Shown here in pieces: positions 1 to 9,312 of a DNA stretch of 64,000 nucleotides. This DNA comes from Nonomuraea spiralis (GTDB lineage: Bacteria > Actinomycetota > Actinomycetes > Streptosporangiales > Streptosporangiaceae). The notes beneath the pieces were generated by a model. That model searched no databases. It had not been told where the DNA came from and saw nothing but the letters and a program-made list of their open reading frames with translations. The DNA lies in contig NZ_BMRC01000006.1 in NCBI RefSeq assembly GCF_014648435.1, positions 492,718 through 556,717 on the forward strand, read 5' to 3'. The translations under genes and the position numbers were made by a program. Numbering within the stretch: the first letter of the stretch is position 1; each line of letters starts with the position of its first letter.

Positions 1-2643
1 GGCCGGGCGACGCTCTCCCTGGACGCCAGCGTCAAGCAGATCGGCGCGCCCACCGCCTGGGCGAAGGGCTACACGGGGGCCGGCGTGAAGGTCGCCGTCC
101 TGGACACCGGCATCGACGACACCCATCCCGACCTGGCCGGCAAGGTCGTGGCCCGCCGGAACTTCGCCGGCACCGACACAGACGCGGACGTCGTCGGGCA
201 CGGCACCCACGTGGCCTCGACCATCGCCGGGACCGGCGAGCGCTACCGCGGCGTCGCGCCGGGCGCCACGCTCCTGGACGCCAAGGTGTGCGCCGAGCGC
301 TGGTGCGCCGACTCGGCGATCCTGGCAGGCATGCAGTGGGCCGCCGAGCAGGGCGCCAAGGTGGCGAACCTCAGCCTCGGCTCGCCGGACTCCCCCGGCC
401 TGGACCCTCTGGAGGAGGCCGTCCAGACGCTTTCCGAGCGGTACGGCATCCTCTTCGTCGTGGCCGCCGGCAACACCGGCAAGCCGGGCAGCGTCTCCTC
501 GCCCTCCACCGCGGACGCGGCCCTGTCGGTCGGCGCGGTGGACCGGTCGGACCGGGCGGCCCTCTTCTCCAGCGCCGGTCCCCGTCCGGGCGACTCGGCG
601 CTGAAGCCCGACCTCACCGCGCCGGGTGTCGCCATCACGGCGGCGCGCGGCAAGGACTCACCCGGCGACGGCCCGTACGTCGCGATGTCCGGCACCTCCA
701 TGGCCACCCCGCACGTGGCCGGGTCGGCCGCGATCCTGGCCGGGCTGCGCCCGGACTGGACGCCCGAGCAGCTCAAGGGCGCGTTGACGGCCACAGCCCG
801 GCCGCAGCCGGACACCGGGATCTTCACCCAGGGCGCCGGCCGGGTCGACGTGGCCCGCGCGATCGGCCAGACGGTGACCACGTCGCCGGCGTCCGTGAGC
901 TTCGGCCGCGTCGCCTGGCCGCACGACGACGACGAGCCGGTCACCAGGAAGATCGCCTACCGCAACGACGGGCCCGAGCCGGTGACGTTGCGCCTGTCGC
1001 CGCGGGCCGGCGCGTCCGTGTTCACGGTGACGCCCAGCACGCTGACCGTGCCCGCCGGCGGCCGGGCGGAGGCGACCGTCACCGCCGACACCCGCGGCGA
1101 CGCGCCCGACGGGCCGCTCGGCGGGTACCTGGAGGCCACCGCCGAGGGCGGCACGTCGGTGAGCACGCCGCTGGCCGTGGTCAAGGAGGTCGAGAGCTAC
1201 GAGCTGACCCTCGACCGGACGGGCGCTGCGGAGGCGACGACCACTGTCTACCGGACCGACGTCGACAGGAAGGACCTGAACCCGGTCACCGTCCCGCCGG
1301 GCGGCAAGGTCACGCTGCGGCTGGCCAAGGGCACCTACGTCATCGACAGCCAGACCGTCGACGACCAGGGCTTCACCATGCTGGTCCACCCCGGCCTGCG
1401 CCTGGACCGGGACCGGTCCGTACGGCTGGATCCGGCCGAGGCGCGGCCGGTGTCCATCGCGGCGCCGGACCCGGCGGCCAGGCACCTGCTGACCGATGTG
1501 ATCTACAGCGGCCGTACGCTCGACGGCGCCCCCTACTACATGAGCGTGACGGCCACCTTGTTCGACGCCGCGCCGCGCATCCGTACCGCGCAGGTCGGGT
1601 CCGGCCGGTACGACCTGCTGACCACGGTCGCGGGGAACTGGGCGGTGCCAGGGCCGGGCGGTGACCTGACGGGCAGCGCCGAGGCGTACCGGCTGGCGTG
1701 GTTCGTCCGGGGACAGGTGCCCACGGGCTTCAGCCGCCGGGTCGGGCGCGAGGACCTGGCCACGGTCCGCAGGGACTACGGCGCGCCGATGCCCGACACG
1801 TACGCGGAGATCGCGAGCGGCGCCTGGCCCGCGGACCGGCCGTACTTCAACATCGTGTTCTCGACCGACTTCCGGCCGCCGTTCAGGCACACGGAGTACG
1901 TCAACACCGACGGCGGGATCCGCTGGAAGAACGGCTATATGGAGATGGGGCCGACCTGGGGAGGCTTCCTGGACTCGGCCGCCACCAGGTACGAGGCGGG
2001 ACGCGCGTACGACGAGATCTGGAACCGCGGCGTCTTCGGCCCCGCGCCGATCGACGAAGAGGACACGCCACTGATCTCCCGCGAGGGTGACGTGATCTCC
2101 GCGTTCCCGCTGCTCTACGCCGACGGGGCCGGGCATCCGGGGTTGTCGGAGGTGTCCAGGGCGCGGATCGCCCTCTACCGTGACGGCGAGCTCGTGGCGG
2201 AGGAGCCGTACATGGGGGCCAAGTTCGGGGTGCCCGCCGGGGAGGCGGCGTACCGGCTGGAGGTGGAGGCCGAGCGCGGTTCGCGGCCGATCTCCACGCG
2301 TACGGCGGTCACCTGGACGTTCCGCTCGGCCGGCGGCCGGGACGGGGCGCTGCCGCTGCCGGTCGTCGCCTTCTCGCCCGCGCTGGACCCGGCCGGGACC
2401 GCGCCCGCCGGGCGGGCGTTCGCGGTGCCGGTGGTGGTGCGCGGACCGGCGGGGACGGTACGGAAGCCGTCCGTGGACGTCTCCTACGACGACGGCCGCA
2501 CCTGGCAGCCGGCACCGGTCACCGGCGGCGCCGTACGGCTGCGCCACCCGGCCGCGGCGGGCTTCGTGTCCCTGCGCGCCCGCGCCACCGGCGGCGGCGG
2601 CACCGTGGAGCAGACCATCATCCGCGCCTACCGGATCGCCTGA
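1..2643 (+). CDS. Secreted subtilisin-like (S8) serine protease, 5' end missing
   Basis: The reading frame is open from base 1, so the gene begins before the window. The GTG at 85 is internal: the codons before it encode the normal lead-in to the S8 domain (ending GYTGAGVKVAVLDTGID). In the 880 visible residues the catalytic triad is Asp35 (VLDTGID), His67 (GHGTHVAS) and Ser233 (GTSMATPHVAG). About 600 residues follow the peptidase domain. They look like beta-rich modules: an early part has the spacing of a fibronectin-III-like domain (residues about 310-400) and the rest is unassigned. The family cuts proteins outside the cell. A signal peptide and propeptide would be expected upstream but cannot be seen. 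Family assignment is very secure; the substrate is unknown. Confidence 0.95.
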   Translation, partial: GRATLSLDASVKQIGAPTAWAKGYTGAGVKVAVLDTGIDDTHPDLAGKVVARRNFAGTDTDADVVGHGTHVASTIAGTGERYRGVAPGATLLDAKVCAERWCADSAILAGMQWAAEQGAKVANLSLGSPDSPGLDPLEEAVQTLSERYGILFVVAAGNTGKPGSVSSPSTADAALSVGAVDRSDRAALFSSAGPRPGDSALKPDLTAPGVAITAARGKDSPGDGPYVAMSGTSMATPHVAGSAAILAGLRPDWTPEQLKGALTATARPQPDTGIFTQGAGRVDVARAIGQTVTTSPASVSFGRVAWPHDDDEPVTRKIAYRNDGPEPVTLRLSPRAGASVFTVTPSTLTVPAGGRAEATVTADTRGDAPDGPLGGYLEATAEGGTSVSTPLAVVKEVESYELTLDRTGAAEATTTVYRTDVDRKDLNPVTVPPGGKVTLRLAKGTYVIDSQTVDDQGFTMLVHPGLRLDRDRSVRLDPAEARPVSIAAPDPAARHLLTDVIYSGRTLDGAPYYMSVTATLFDAAPRIRTAQVGSGRYDLLTTVAGNWAVPGPGGDLTGSAEAYRLAWFVRGQVPTGFSRRVGREDLATVRRDYGAPMPDTYAEIASGAWPADRPYFNIVFSTDFRPPFRHTEYVNTDGGIRWKNGYMEMGPTWGGFLDSAATRYEAGRAYDEIWNRGVFGPAPIDEEDTPLISREGDVISAFPLLYADGAGHPGLSEVSRARIALYRDGELVAEEPYMGAKFGVPAGEAAYRLEVEAERGSRPISTRTAVTWTFRSAGGRDGALPLPVVAFSPALDPAGTAPAGRAFAVPVVVRGPAGTVRKPSVDVSYDDGRTWQPAPVTGGAVRLRHPAAAGFVSLRARATGGGGTVEQTIIRAYRIA

Positions 2644-2666
2644 CAGCGGGCGGCTAGTCGCTCAGC

Positions 2667-2791
2667 GCGCGCAGAGCTCGGGGACGAGCACACCGGGAAT
2701 CCCGCTTGATCATGCAAAGCTCCGGGACGAGCACACCCGGAATCCCGCTTGATCATTACGGCGGTGCGGCTTCCCGTTAAGCTCTGCGCGC
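2667..2791. repeat. Two 39-bp direct repeats bracketed by a 12-bp inverted repeat
   Basis: Bases 2675-2713 and 2718-2756 are direct repeats that differ at two of 39 positions (period 43). Each ends in the short palindrome TGATCA plus T. The block is framed by GCGCGCAGAGCT at 2667-2678 and its exact reverse complement at 2780-2791, whose last base touches the ATG of the next gene. The pair could fold into a long stem or be an operator array. This fills almost all of the gap between the protease and the next gene. Confidence 0.75.
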
Positions 2792-3397
2792 ATGCGATTA
2801 AAGACGATCTGCATGCTGCTGCTGGTCTACGCCGTCACGGCGGCGCCCCTGTTCCTGCCCGGCGAGCTGCGGGTGATCGTCCAACCGGCCACGGACGAGG
2901 CGGCCGAGGTCTACTACGAGCCCGTCTCGCCCGTGCTGCTCAGGTCGTACGCGGACATCGAGTCCTTCAACCAGGCGCAGTTGCTCGCCGAGCAGCGGGC
3001 CGAGGCCAATCCGTACGACCTCGCTCCCCCGTACATCGCCCACGGCGGACGGTACCGGCTCGTCGCCCCCTACGTCACGGCACGAGGGCGCGCGCTGGCC
3101 GCTCCGGTGCTCTCGGGGACGTATTGGTCCGAGGGACAGCAGGTCAGATACGACATCGTCCCGGAGGTACGGCGGGTCACGAACAGTCAGGCCGCGCTGA
3201 AGCAGCTGTTCGAGGACAGGCTCGGCCTGCGTGAGGAGCCCAGCGCCCTCGGCGCGGGGATCGACGCGGAGACGAACCGGATCGTCCTTGAGACGAACGA
3301 CTTGGACCAGGCTCTGCGCCGCAGGCTGGCCGAGCGGTACGGCGGGCTCGTGGCGGTGAAGTGGGATCCGTTCCTGAAGCCGTGGGTGCTCCTGTGA
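2792..3397 (+). CDS. Hypothetical exported or membrane-anchored protein
   Basis: 201 residues; I do not recognise the family. The N-terminus (MRLK followed by about 18 hydrophobic residues ending near LPG) looks like a signal peptide or signal anchor, so the rest probably lies outside the membrane. The middle is Tyr/Pro-rich. The C-terminal 60 residues contain an acidic/hydrophobic segment (GIDAETNRIVLETNDLD), then RRRLAERYGGLVAVKWDP. That pattern loosely recalls short domains in which a beta strand precedes a helix, for example pro-regions of bacterial proteases, but this is only a resemblance. The ATG abuts the inverted repeat described upstream and I see no good Shine-Dalgarno sequence, so translation may be structure-dependent or weak. 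Confidence 0.6.
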   Translation: MRLKTICMLLLVYAVTAAPLFLPGELRVIVQPATDEAAEVYYEPVSPVLLRSYADIESFNQAQLLAEQRAEANPYDLAPPYIAHGGRYRLVAPYVTARGRALAAPVLSGTYWSEGQQVRYDIVPEVRRVTNSQAALKQLFEDRLGLREEPSALGAGIDAETNRIVLETNDLDQALRRRLAERYGGLVAVKWDPFLKPWVLL

Positions 3398-3479
3398 ACC
3401 GGGATCCGCGTCATGCGGCTTTACCGGCGCCGAAAAGCAGCGGTCAATCCATGCGACACGACATGAAGGAGTGCTCATC

Positions 3480-4340
3480 GTGACTTCCGAGACGGACCTC
3501 GGCGGGTGGGGCGCCGCTCTGGACGGCGCCTTCGAGATCCTGCTCGACGGAAAACCGGCCGCCGACCCCGCCGCCGGATACGGCGTGTATTACGCCTCGG
3601 ACCCCCTCGACGAGTTCCTGTTCCCGAATCCCTGGGCCACCCCCGACGCGCTTTCAAGCCGGGAGCCGAGACACCTTCCGGATTCGGACGGCGAATATCC
3701 CTTCTCCCCTTGGACATGGCGGTTCAACCTGAGCGAGTCGCTGTTCTGCTTCGACGCCGATCTCCTGGCGGGAACGGGACCGTGGGGCGACGGCGGGCAC
3801 AAGGGCCCCCGGCCGTTCGACGACGCGTTCGTCGCGGACCTGCGGACCGTCTCCTCGGTCGCCGAGTCCGGTGAATCGCTGGTGCTCGGCGCGGAGTTGG
3901 GACCGCTCCTCGGCCGCCATGGCGTCGACCTGACCGGCACGAACTCCGGGAAGCTGAACAGCTGGCTGACCGTGTTGCTGCGCGTCGCCACCGACGGCAC
4001 TCTGACCGACGCGATGCGGGCCGCCACGTTCACCGAACGCGGGCCCGAACACCTGGTGTCGATTCACGACATGAACCGCGTGCGTTCCGCCGGCGAGCCG
4101 TGGGAGGAAAGGCTTGGCGCGGTCACGCATCCCGCGCTCCGCGACCATCTCCGAATGCTCTGCCTCTCCGAGGACGACGCGCGTAGCGAGGGCGGCTTCT
4201 ACTGCGGCACCGGGCACTGGCCGTGGGCCGATGTCCTGGAATTCGCCGGCTGTTCCGTTGTCGCGGGCTGGGGGTTCGGCGAGTCCCAGTCCGGTGCCGC
4301 CGTCGTTCGTTTGCCGGACGCATTCATGGTCGTTCGCTGA
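3480..4340 (+). CDS. Hypothetical cytosolic protein
   Basis: 286 residues, no signal peptide or membrane segment, acidic, rich in Trp, Phe and Gly. I do not recognise a family. The start is taken as the GTG at 3480 because AAGGAG at 3466-3471 sits 8 bases upstream; the GTG at 3471 overlaps that ribosome binding site. The C-terminus contains YCGTGHWPWADVLEFAGCS, a Cys/His/Trp-rich stretch, but no standard metal-binding spacing. The gene ends just before a strong terminator, so it is the last gene of its transcript. Codon use matches the neighbours. Confidence 0.65.
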   Translation: MTSETDLGGWGAALDGAFEILLDGKPAADPAAGYGVYYASDPLDEFLFPNPWATPDALSSREPRHLPDSDGEYPFSPWTWRFNLSESLFCFDADLLAGTGPWGDGGHKGPRPFDDAFVADLRTVSSVAESGESLVLGAELGPLLGRHGVDLTGTNSGKLNSWLTVLLRVATDGTLTDAMRAATFTERGPEHLVSIHDMNRVRSAGEPWEERLGAVTHPALRDHLRMLCLSEDDARSEGGFYCGTGHWPWADVLEFAGCSVVAGWGFGESQSGAAVVRLPDAFMVVR

Positions 4341-4360
4341 GAACATCTCAGTAAGAAATC

Positions 4361-4409
4361 AGCGCCTCCCTCAGGCCGATGCTTGATCGGCCGGGAGGCG
4401 CTTTTTTTT
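4361..4409 (+). terminator. Strong intrinsic terminator
   Basis: AGCGCCTCCC (4361-4370) pairs with GGGAGGCGCT (4393-4402). Inside it GGCCGAT (4374-4380) pairs with ATCGGCC (4386-4392), and eight T residues follow. It closes the transcript of the hypothetical gene upstream and insulates the carbohydrate island. This is the clearest rho-independent terminator in the window. Confidence 0.92.
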
Positions 4410-4552
4410 CGGGCCCGGTAGCCCTTTTTCTGGACGGCGTTCCGGAAACCGCGACTGCGCGTGGCGGGTCCACGGCGGTTGGGGCGCCGTGGTCCAGGGG
4501 TGGGGTGTGAGCGCGTCGCGTCCTGTCCGAGTGTTGCCGTGTGCGCAACGAT

Positions 4553-4566
4553 GGCAAGCGATTGCC
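4553..4566. promoter_or_regulatory. LacI-family operator, distal copy
   Basis: GGCAAGCGATTGCC is a near-perfect palindrome matching the island consensus GCAANCGNTTGC. Its centre lies 66 bp from the next copy at 4620-4631, a spacing that would suit looping by a tetrameric repressor or cooperative binding. Confidence 0.75.
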
Positions 4567-4607
4567 AACCGGCTTTGTGCCCAGAAGCGGGCTATCTGAG
4601 ACCTCTA

Positions 4608-4637
4608 TTGACAATATAGGCAAGCGCTTGCGATCGT
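4608..4637 (+). promoter_or_regulatory. Promoter with LacI operator in the spacer
   Basis: TTGACA at 4608-4613 is a consensus -35 box. A weak -10 (GATCGT, 4632-4637) follows at 18 bp. The perfect palindrome GCAAGCGCTTGC (4620-4631) fills the spacer, so a bound LacI-type repressor would block RNA polymerase. It drives the importer operon that starts at 4687. Apart from this promoter, the distal operator and the terminator, the 4341-4686 gap holds nothing I can identify. Confidence 0.75.
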
Positions 4638-4686
4638 GTGCCCACCCCCCGACGAGCGGGCGATCACGAAAGGACGTGGCGACCGT

Positions 4687-6333
4687 ATGGACGCAAACCG
4701 ACTGGGCAGGCGGCAGCTCCTGCAGGGCGCGCTCGGGCTCGCCGCGCTGGGCGCGCTGGGCGCGCTGGGCGCGTGCGGCTCGGGCGGCGGTGGCGCGGGC
4801 AGCGGTACCAGTGGCGCTCGGGCCAACGCTCAGGTGACGTTGCCGCGCCACGTGCCCTTCACCGGGCTCAAGGCGGATCTGCCGGCCACGGCCGACGGCG
4901 TGTTGCCGGCGTTCTTCGCCTATCCGGCGGACCCGGTGAAGTTCACCACCGAGGTCCCGGCGCGCGGCGGCACCGTGCACGCCCTCTGCACCATGAACAC
5001 CCCGCCCACCCCCTTGGCCGGCAACCGCTACTGGCAGGCGCTCAACCAGGCCCTCGGCGCCGAGCTGAGGATCACCGGCGCGCCCACCGCCGACTACGTC
5101 AACAAGTTCCAGACCATGATGGCCGGCGGCGACCTGCCGGACACCATGGAGGTACGGGCCAACACCCCGCAGCTCCCCGGCCTCCTTGAGGCGAAATTTC
5201 AGGAATTATCGGAATTCCTCTCCGGCGACAAGATCAAGGACTACCCCGGCCTCGCCAACATCCCGACCACGAGCTGGCAGTCCACGGTCTACAACGGCGG
5301 CATCTACGGCATCCCCATCCACCTGCCGGCGATCCGCCTGGCCGCCTCCGCCCGCGCCGACATCGTCGCCGCCAAGGGCCTGAGCCTGGACGTACGGTCG
5401 GGCGCCGAGTTCATCGCCCTGCTCAAGGGCCTGACCGAGCCCTCCGCCAACAAGTGGGCCATCGACGAGCCGCTCAGCACGCTGGAGTTCGTCGGCGCCA
5501 TGCTCGGCGTCGCCAACAACTGGAAGGTCGAGGGCGGCCGCTTCACCAAGAACTACGAGCAGCCCGAGATGAAGAAGGCCCTGGAGGTCGTCGCCGGGTT
5601 GTGGAAGGACCAGGTCTTCCACCCCGACGCCTTCACCGCCACCGGCGCGCAGAAGGTCGCCTGGATGTCCAGCGGCGCCACCAAGATCCACGTGGGCGCG
5701 TCCACCTGGTCCAACATCGCGATCGCCGCCCGCGCCGCCGACCCGAAGGCCGAGCTCAAGGCCCTGCAGCCGCCGAAGTTCGACGGCGGCGGCCCCGCGC
5801 CCACCTACCTCGGCCCGGCCGTCTTCTCCATCACCGGGCTGAAGAAGGCGCCCAAGGAGCGCATCGAAGAGGTGCTGCGGGTGCTCAACTGGCTGGTCTC
5901 GCCCTTCGGCACCGCCGAGCACCGCCAGCGTGTCTACGGGGTCAAGGACTGGGACTTCACGCTCAAGGGCAGCGACCCGATCCACACCGACGCGGGCAAG
6001 TCGGAGACCACCGTGCCCACCCTCTACATCGCGGCCTCGCCGGTCGTGCACTACGCGCCCGGTTTCCCCGACATCACCAGGAACGAGTACGAGGCCGAGA
6101 AGGCCGCCCTCGTCAACGCCGAGTCCTGGCCGATCGGGGGCCTCTACTCGGCCACCGACCAGAGCCAGGGCGCCACGCTCGACAAGCGGATGCGTGACCT
6201 GCAGGCCGACATCATCCAGGGCCGCAAGCCCGTCTCCGCGTGGGACGAGGGCGTGGCCGCCTGGAAGTCGGGCGGCGGGGACAAGACGCGCGCCGAATAC
6301 CAGGACGCGCTGCAGAAATCAGGGAGGAACTGA
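4687..6333 (+). CDS. Carbohydrate ABC transporter substrate-binding lipoprotein
   Basis: 548 residues. A twin-arginine motif (GRRQLLQG), a hydrophobic stretch and the lipobox LGAC near residue 30 mark a Tat-exported lipoprotein tethered outside the membrane. Its length fits the large LplA/YtcQ-type binding proteins of CUT1 systems, which capture oligosaccharides. The ATG at 4687 is preferred over one at 4636 because the earlier one overlaps the promoter and would add a non-signal leader; GAAAGGA lies 12 bases before 4687. It is the first gene of an operon with a hydrolase, a hexosaminidase and two permeases, transcribed from the operator-bearing promoter upstream. Substrate inferred from neighbours: a glycan with N-acetylhexosamine. 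Confidence 0.9.
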   Translation: MDANRLGRRQLLQGALGLAALGALGALGACGSGGGGAGSGTSGARANAQVTLPRHVPFTGLKADLPATADGVLPAFFAYPADPVKFTTEVPARGGTVHALCTMNTPPTPLAGNRYWQALNQALGAELRITGAPTADYVNKFQTMMAGGDLPDTMEVRANTPQLPGLLEAKFQELSEFLSGDKIKDYPGLANIPTTSWQSTVYNGGIYGIPIHLPAIRLAASARADIVAAKGLSLDVRSGAEFIALLKGLTEPSANKWAIDEPLSTLEFVGAMLGVANNWKVEGGRFTKNYEQPEMKKALEVVAGLWKDQVFHPDAFTATGAQKVAWMSSGATKIHVGASTWSNIAIAARAADPKAELKALQPPKFDGGGPAPTYLGPAVFSITGLKKAPKERIEEVLRVLNWLVSPFGTAEHRQRVYGVKDWDFTLKGSDPIHTDAGKSETTVPTLYIAASPVVHYAPGFPDITRNEYEAEKAALVNAESWPIGGLYSATDQSQGATLDKRMRDLQADIIQGRKPVSAWDEGVAAWKSGGGDKTRAEYQDALQKSGRN

Positions 6334-7517
6334 TGATCCGATTAGTGCTGGCCGCCCTCGCCGTGACACTCGCGCTGCCCGGCACCGCGTACGCCGCCCG
6401 CGGGCCCGCCCTCGTGCTGCCGGACCCGCCCGCGAACGGCATCGCCCGCGCCCAGGTGTTCGACAGCCAGGTGCCGGACAAGTCGGTGTATCAGGGGAAG
6501 GTCTCCTTCACCTGGGGCGCCTTCCCCATCACGGGACAGCCCGCCGGACTGGTCCCCAGCCGCTACATGCCGGTGATCCGCGACAACAGCCCCGACCGTC
6601 CCCTGTCGTGGTACCAGGCCAACCACCCCGACTGGATCATGTACAAGGAGGACCGGGTCACGCCGGTCTTCCAGTCGGGCAGCTCCCAGGCCGTCACCCT
6701 CGACATGGCCAACCCGGCGGCCCGGCAGTTCATGCTGGACAACCTGGTCAAGCCGGCCGCCGCGCTCGGCTACAAGGTGATCGCCATGGACAACGTGGTG
6801 CCGTGGAACTGGACCGCCGCCTCCGGGCACTACGACCAGAACGGCACCTGGGTCCAGCAGTACGCCTCCGGCACCGACGACCCCGCCTACGCCGCCGCCT
6901 TCCTCGACTACCTGTGCTGGATGAAGAAGGAGATGCACAAGCTGGGCCTGGCCCTGGCGGGCAACATCAGCCCTCTGGGCGTCAACGCCTGGCAGCGTCA
7001 GCAGTCGGCGCAGGCCGTACAGATCGTCGACCTGTGGCTGCACGAGGGCGGCTTCACCCGCGCCCGCGACGCCAACATCACCGACGACGAGTGGGCGCAG
7101 ACCTTCGCCCTCTACCGCTCGGTCGTGGGCGTCAAGCCGGTCGTGACAGTGAACCAGACGACCACCACCGCGCTCGCCAACGCCAGTCAGCAGCAGGTCG
7201 ACTGGATCATCGCCAACTACCTGCTGGTACGCGAGCAGCAGACGATGCTGACGCTGTGCGGGCGCAACGAGTACGGCGTCTGGCTGGACCGGCCCGAGCT
7301 GAACATCGACCTCGGCACCCCGGCGGGCGCGCCCGTCCAGGACGCCTCGGGCGCCTGGCGGCGTGACTACCAGCTCGGCAAGGCGCTGGTGAACCCGTCC
7401 TCGACGCAGAGCGCGACCGTCACCCTGCCGCCGGGCACCTGGACCGACTCGCACGGCGTGGCCCACACCGGCCAGGTCACCCTGATCCCCAATTCCGGCC
7501 TGATCCTGACCAGCTAA
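6333..7517 (+). CDS. Secreted GHL15-like putative glycoside hydrolase
   Basis: 394 residues beginning with a clear signal peptide (MIRLVLAALAVTLALPGTAYA), so it is exported. The body looks like a TIM-barrel glycosidase-like fold. The run NHPDWIMYKED followed by LDMANPAARQFMLDN, then IAMDNV, is the layout of the hypothetical glycosyl hydrolase family GHL15 (PF14885). In that fold IAMDNV would carry an acidic active-site residue. The ATG overlaps the stop of the binding protein by one base (TGATG), so translation is coupled. It probably trims the polymer outside the cell before uptake. Family membership is moderately sure; catalytic activity is unproven for the whole family. Confidence 0.65.
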   Translation: MIRLVLAALAVTLALPGTAYAARGPALVLPDPPANGIARAQVFDSQVPDKSVYQGKVSFTWGAFPITGQPAGLVPSRYMPVIRDNSPDRPLSWYQANHPDWIMYKEDRVTPVFQSGSSQAVTLDMANPAARQFMLDNLVKPAAALGYKVIAMDNVVPWNWTAASGHYDQNGTWVQQYASGTDDPAYAAAFLDYLCWMKKEMHKLGLALAGNISPLGVNAWQRQQSAQAVQIVDLWLHEGGFTRARDANITDDEWAQTFALYRSVVGVKPVVTVNQTTTTALANASQQQVDWIIANYLLVREQQTMLTLCGRNEYGVWLDRPELNIDLGTPAGAPVQDASGAWRRDYQLGKALVNPSSTQSATVTLPPGTWTDSHGVAHTGQVTLIPNSGLILTS

Positions 7518-7527
7518 GGAAGACCAC

Positions 7528-9300
7528 GTGCGCCTCCACCTCACCTCCTCCGGCGAGCCGCTGCCCGGTCTGGCCGAGATCGCCGCCGAGTACCCGCATC
7601 GCTTCGGCGACGGGCCGGACGCCACCCGGATCCGGATGGTCCCCGGCGACGCGCCCGGCTACGCGATCGAGCGGGAGGAGGGTGGCTGGCGCCTGACCTA
7701 CGACCGCCCGCGCGACGCCTACCGGGCCCTGGGCGTCGCGATGGGCGGCCTGTCACCGAGCGCCGGGTCCAGCCCGTTCCGATCGCTGGCCCTCATGCTG
7801 GACGTGTCGCGCAACGCCGTCATGCGTCCCGCGTCGATCGCCTCCTACCTGCGTAGATGCGCGCTCATGGGCATCGACACCCTCTGGTTGTACATGGAGG
7901 ACGTCTACGAACTGCCCGGCGAGCCCATGTTCGGCTACGCCCGCGGCGCGTACACCGCCGACGAGTTGCGTGCCATCGACGACCAGGCGTACCGGCTGGG
8001 CATCGAGGTGATCCCGTGCGTGCAGACGCTCGGTCACCTGGAACAGATCCTCCAGTGGCCGCGCTTCTGGCCGCTGCGCGACACCGAGCGCGTGTTGCTG
8101 GCCGCGGACGACGACGGCTACGCGCTGATCGGCCGGATGATCGAGACCGTCTCCTCCTGCTTCCGCAGCCGCCGCGTGCACGTCGGCATGGACGAGGCCC
8201 ACGGCATCGGCTCGGGCCAGTACCGCCGCCGCTTCGGCGAGCGGCCCTCGTTCGAGATCCTGTCCGCGCATCTGGAGCGCGTGGTGGCGATCTGCGAGGA
8301 GCGCGGGCTGCGGCCGATGATCTGGAGCGACATGTACTTCCGGCTCGGCTCGGCCCTCGACCACTACTACGACCCCGGCTCCGAGATCCCGTCCTGGGTC
8401 GCGGGCGGCATCCCCGCGCCGGTCGAGCTCGTCTACTGGGACTACGAGCACGGCGAGCGCGCCTTCTACGACGAGTGGATCCGCAGGCACCGCGAGGGCC
8501 TGGGCAAGGACCCGGTCTTCGCGGCCAGTGGGTGGACGCATCACCGCATGTGGGCCGCGCTGCCGAAGGCCCTGGCGACGTTGTCGGCCGGGATGGCCGC
8601 CGCCCGCGACGCCGGCCTCGCCGAGGTGGCCATCACCATGTGGGGCAACGACGGCACCGAGTGCGACCTGTTCTCCGCCCTTCCCGCCGTCCAGTCCTTC
8701 ACCGACCTGGCGTACGGCGGCACGGACGCGGACCTGGCGGCCAACTTCGCCGGGTCGTGCGACGCCACTTTGGACGGCTGGCTGGCCGCGGCCGAACTGG
8801 ACCTGCTGCCCGGCTCCGGCGACCCGGTGGCCTGGCGCGGCAACCCGGCCAAGTGGCTGCTCTGGCACGACCCGGTGCTCGGCTTCCTCACCTCCGCCCT
8901 GCCGCCCTGGCTGGCCGGTCACTACGACGACCTGGCCGTCCGGCTGAGGAAGGCCGCGCGGGTCAGGCCAGGCGACGCCCGGCTGGACTTCCCCGCCCTG
9001 CTCGCCGAGGTGCTGGCCGCCAAGGTCCGGCTGCACACCGGTGACGGCGCCGACCTGCCCGCCCTGGCCGACGGGGTGCGCCGCCTGCGCGAGCTGCACC
9101 GCCGGGTCTGGTGCGGCGACAACAAGCCGTTCGGCTGGGACGTGATCGACCGCCGCTACGGCGGCCTGCTCGCCCGCCTGGACCACCTGGCCGAGCACGG
9201 CTCCCCCGACTACGAACGCCACGACCCCTACCCGGACGGCGGCGCGATCGCCCAGTGCCTGCCGTACGCCAGGGTCGCTTCGGCCAGTTTCATCAGCTGA
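7528..9300 (+). CDS. GH20-family beta-N-acetylhexosaminidase (GcnA-like)
   Basis: 590 residues, no signal peptide, so it should act on imported oligosaccharides in the cytosol. The GH20 signature is VHVGMDEAHGIG, whose Asp-Glu pair polarises the substrate acetamido group and acts as the acid in substrate-assisted catalysis. Upstream, GIDTLWLYMEDVYELPG and VIPCVQTLGHLEQILQWP fit barrel strands of this family. The length and missing beta-sandwich resemble the short GcnA-type branch. It would release terminal GlcNAc or GalNAc, feeding NagA and NagB encoded on the opposite strand of the same island. GTG start with AGGAAG just before it. Confidence 0.85.
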   Translation: MRLHLTSSGEPLPGLAEIAAEYPHRFGDGPDATRIRMVPGDAPGYAIEREEGGWRLTYDRPRDAYRALGVAMGGLSPSAGSSPFRSLALMLDVSRNAVMRPASIASYLRRCALMGIDTLWLYMEDVYELPGEPMFGYARGAYTADELRAIDDQAYRLGIEVIPCVQTLGHLEQILQWPRFWPLRDTERVLLAADDDGYALIGRMIETVSSCFRSRRVHVGMDEAHGIGSGQYRRRFGERPSFEILSAHLERVVAICEERGLRPMIWSDMYFRLGSALDHYYDPGSEIPSWVAGGIPAPVELVYWDYEHGERAFYDEWIRRHREGLGKDPVFAASGWTHHRMWAALPKALATLSAGMAAARDAGLAEVAITMWGNDGTECDLFSALPAVQSFTDLAYGGTDADLAANFAGSCDATLDGWLAAAELDLLPGSGDPVAWRGNPAKWLLWHDPVLGFLTSALPPWLAGHYDDLAVRLRKAARVRPGDARLDFPALLAEVLAAKVRLHTGDGADLPALADGVRRLRELHRRVWCGDNKPFGWDVIDRRYGGLLARLDHLAEHGSPDYERHDPYPDGGAIAQCLPYARVASASFIS

Positions 9301-9312
9301 GAAAGGGTGCGC

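Noticed and set aside
658..2547. Long minus-strand open frame opposite the protease
   Set aside because: It is an antisense shadow in very GC-rich DNA, Arg/Gly/Pro-rich, without a ribosome site or recognisable domain.
4759..4785. Three tandem copies of a 9-base unit in the lipoprotein signal
   Set aside because: They encode LGALGALGA of the signal peptide; simple-sequence bias rather than a functional repeat.
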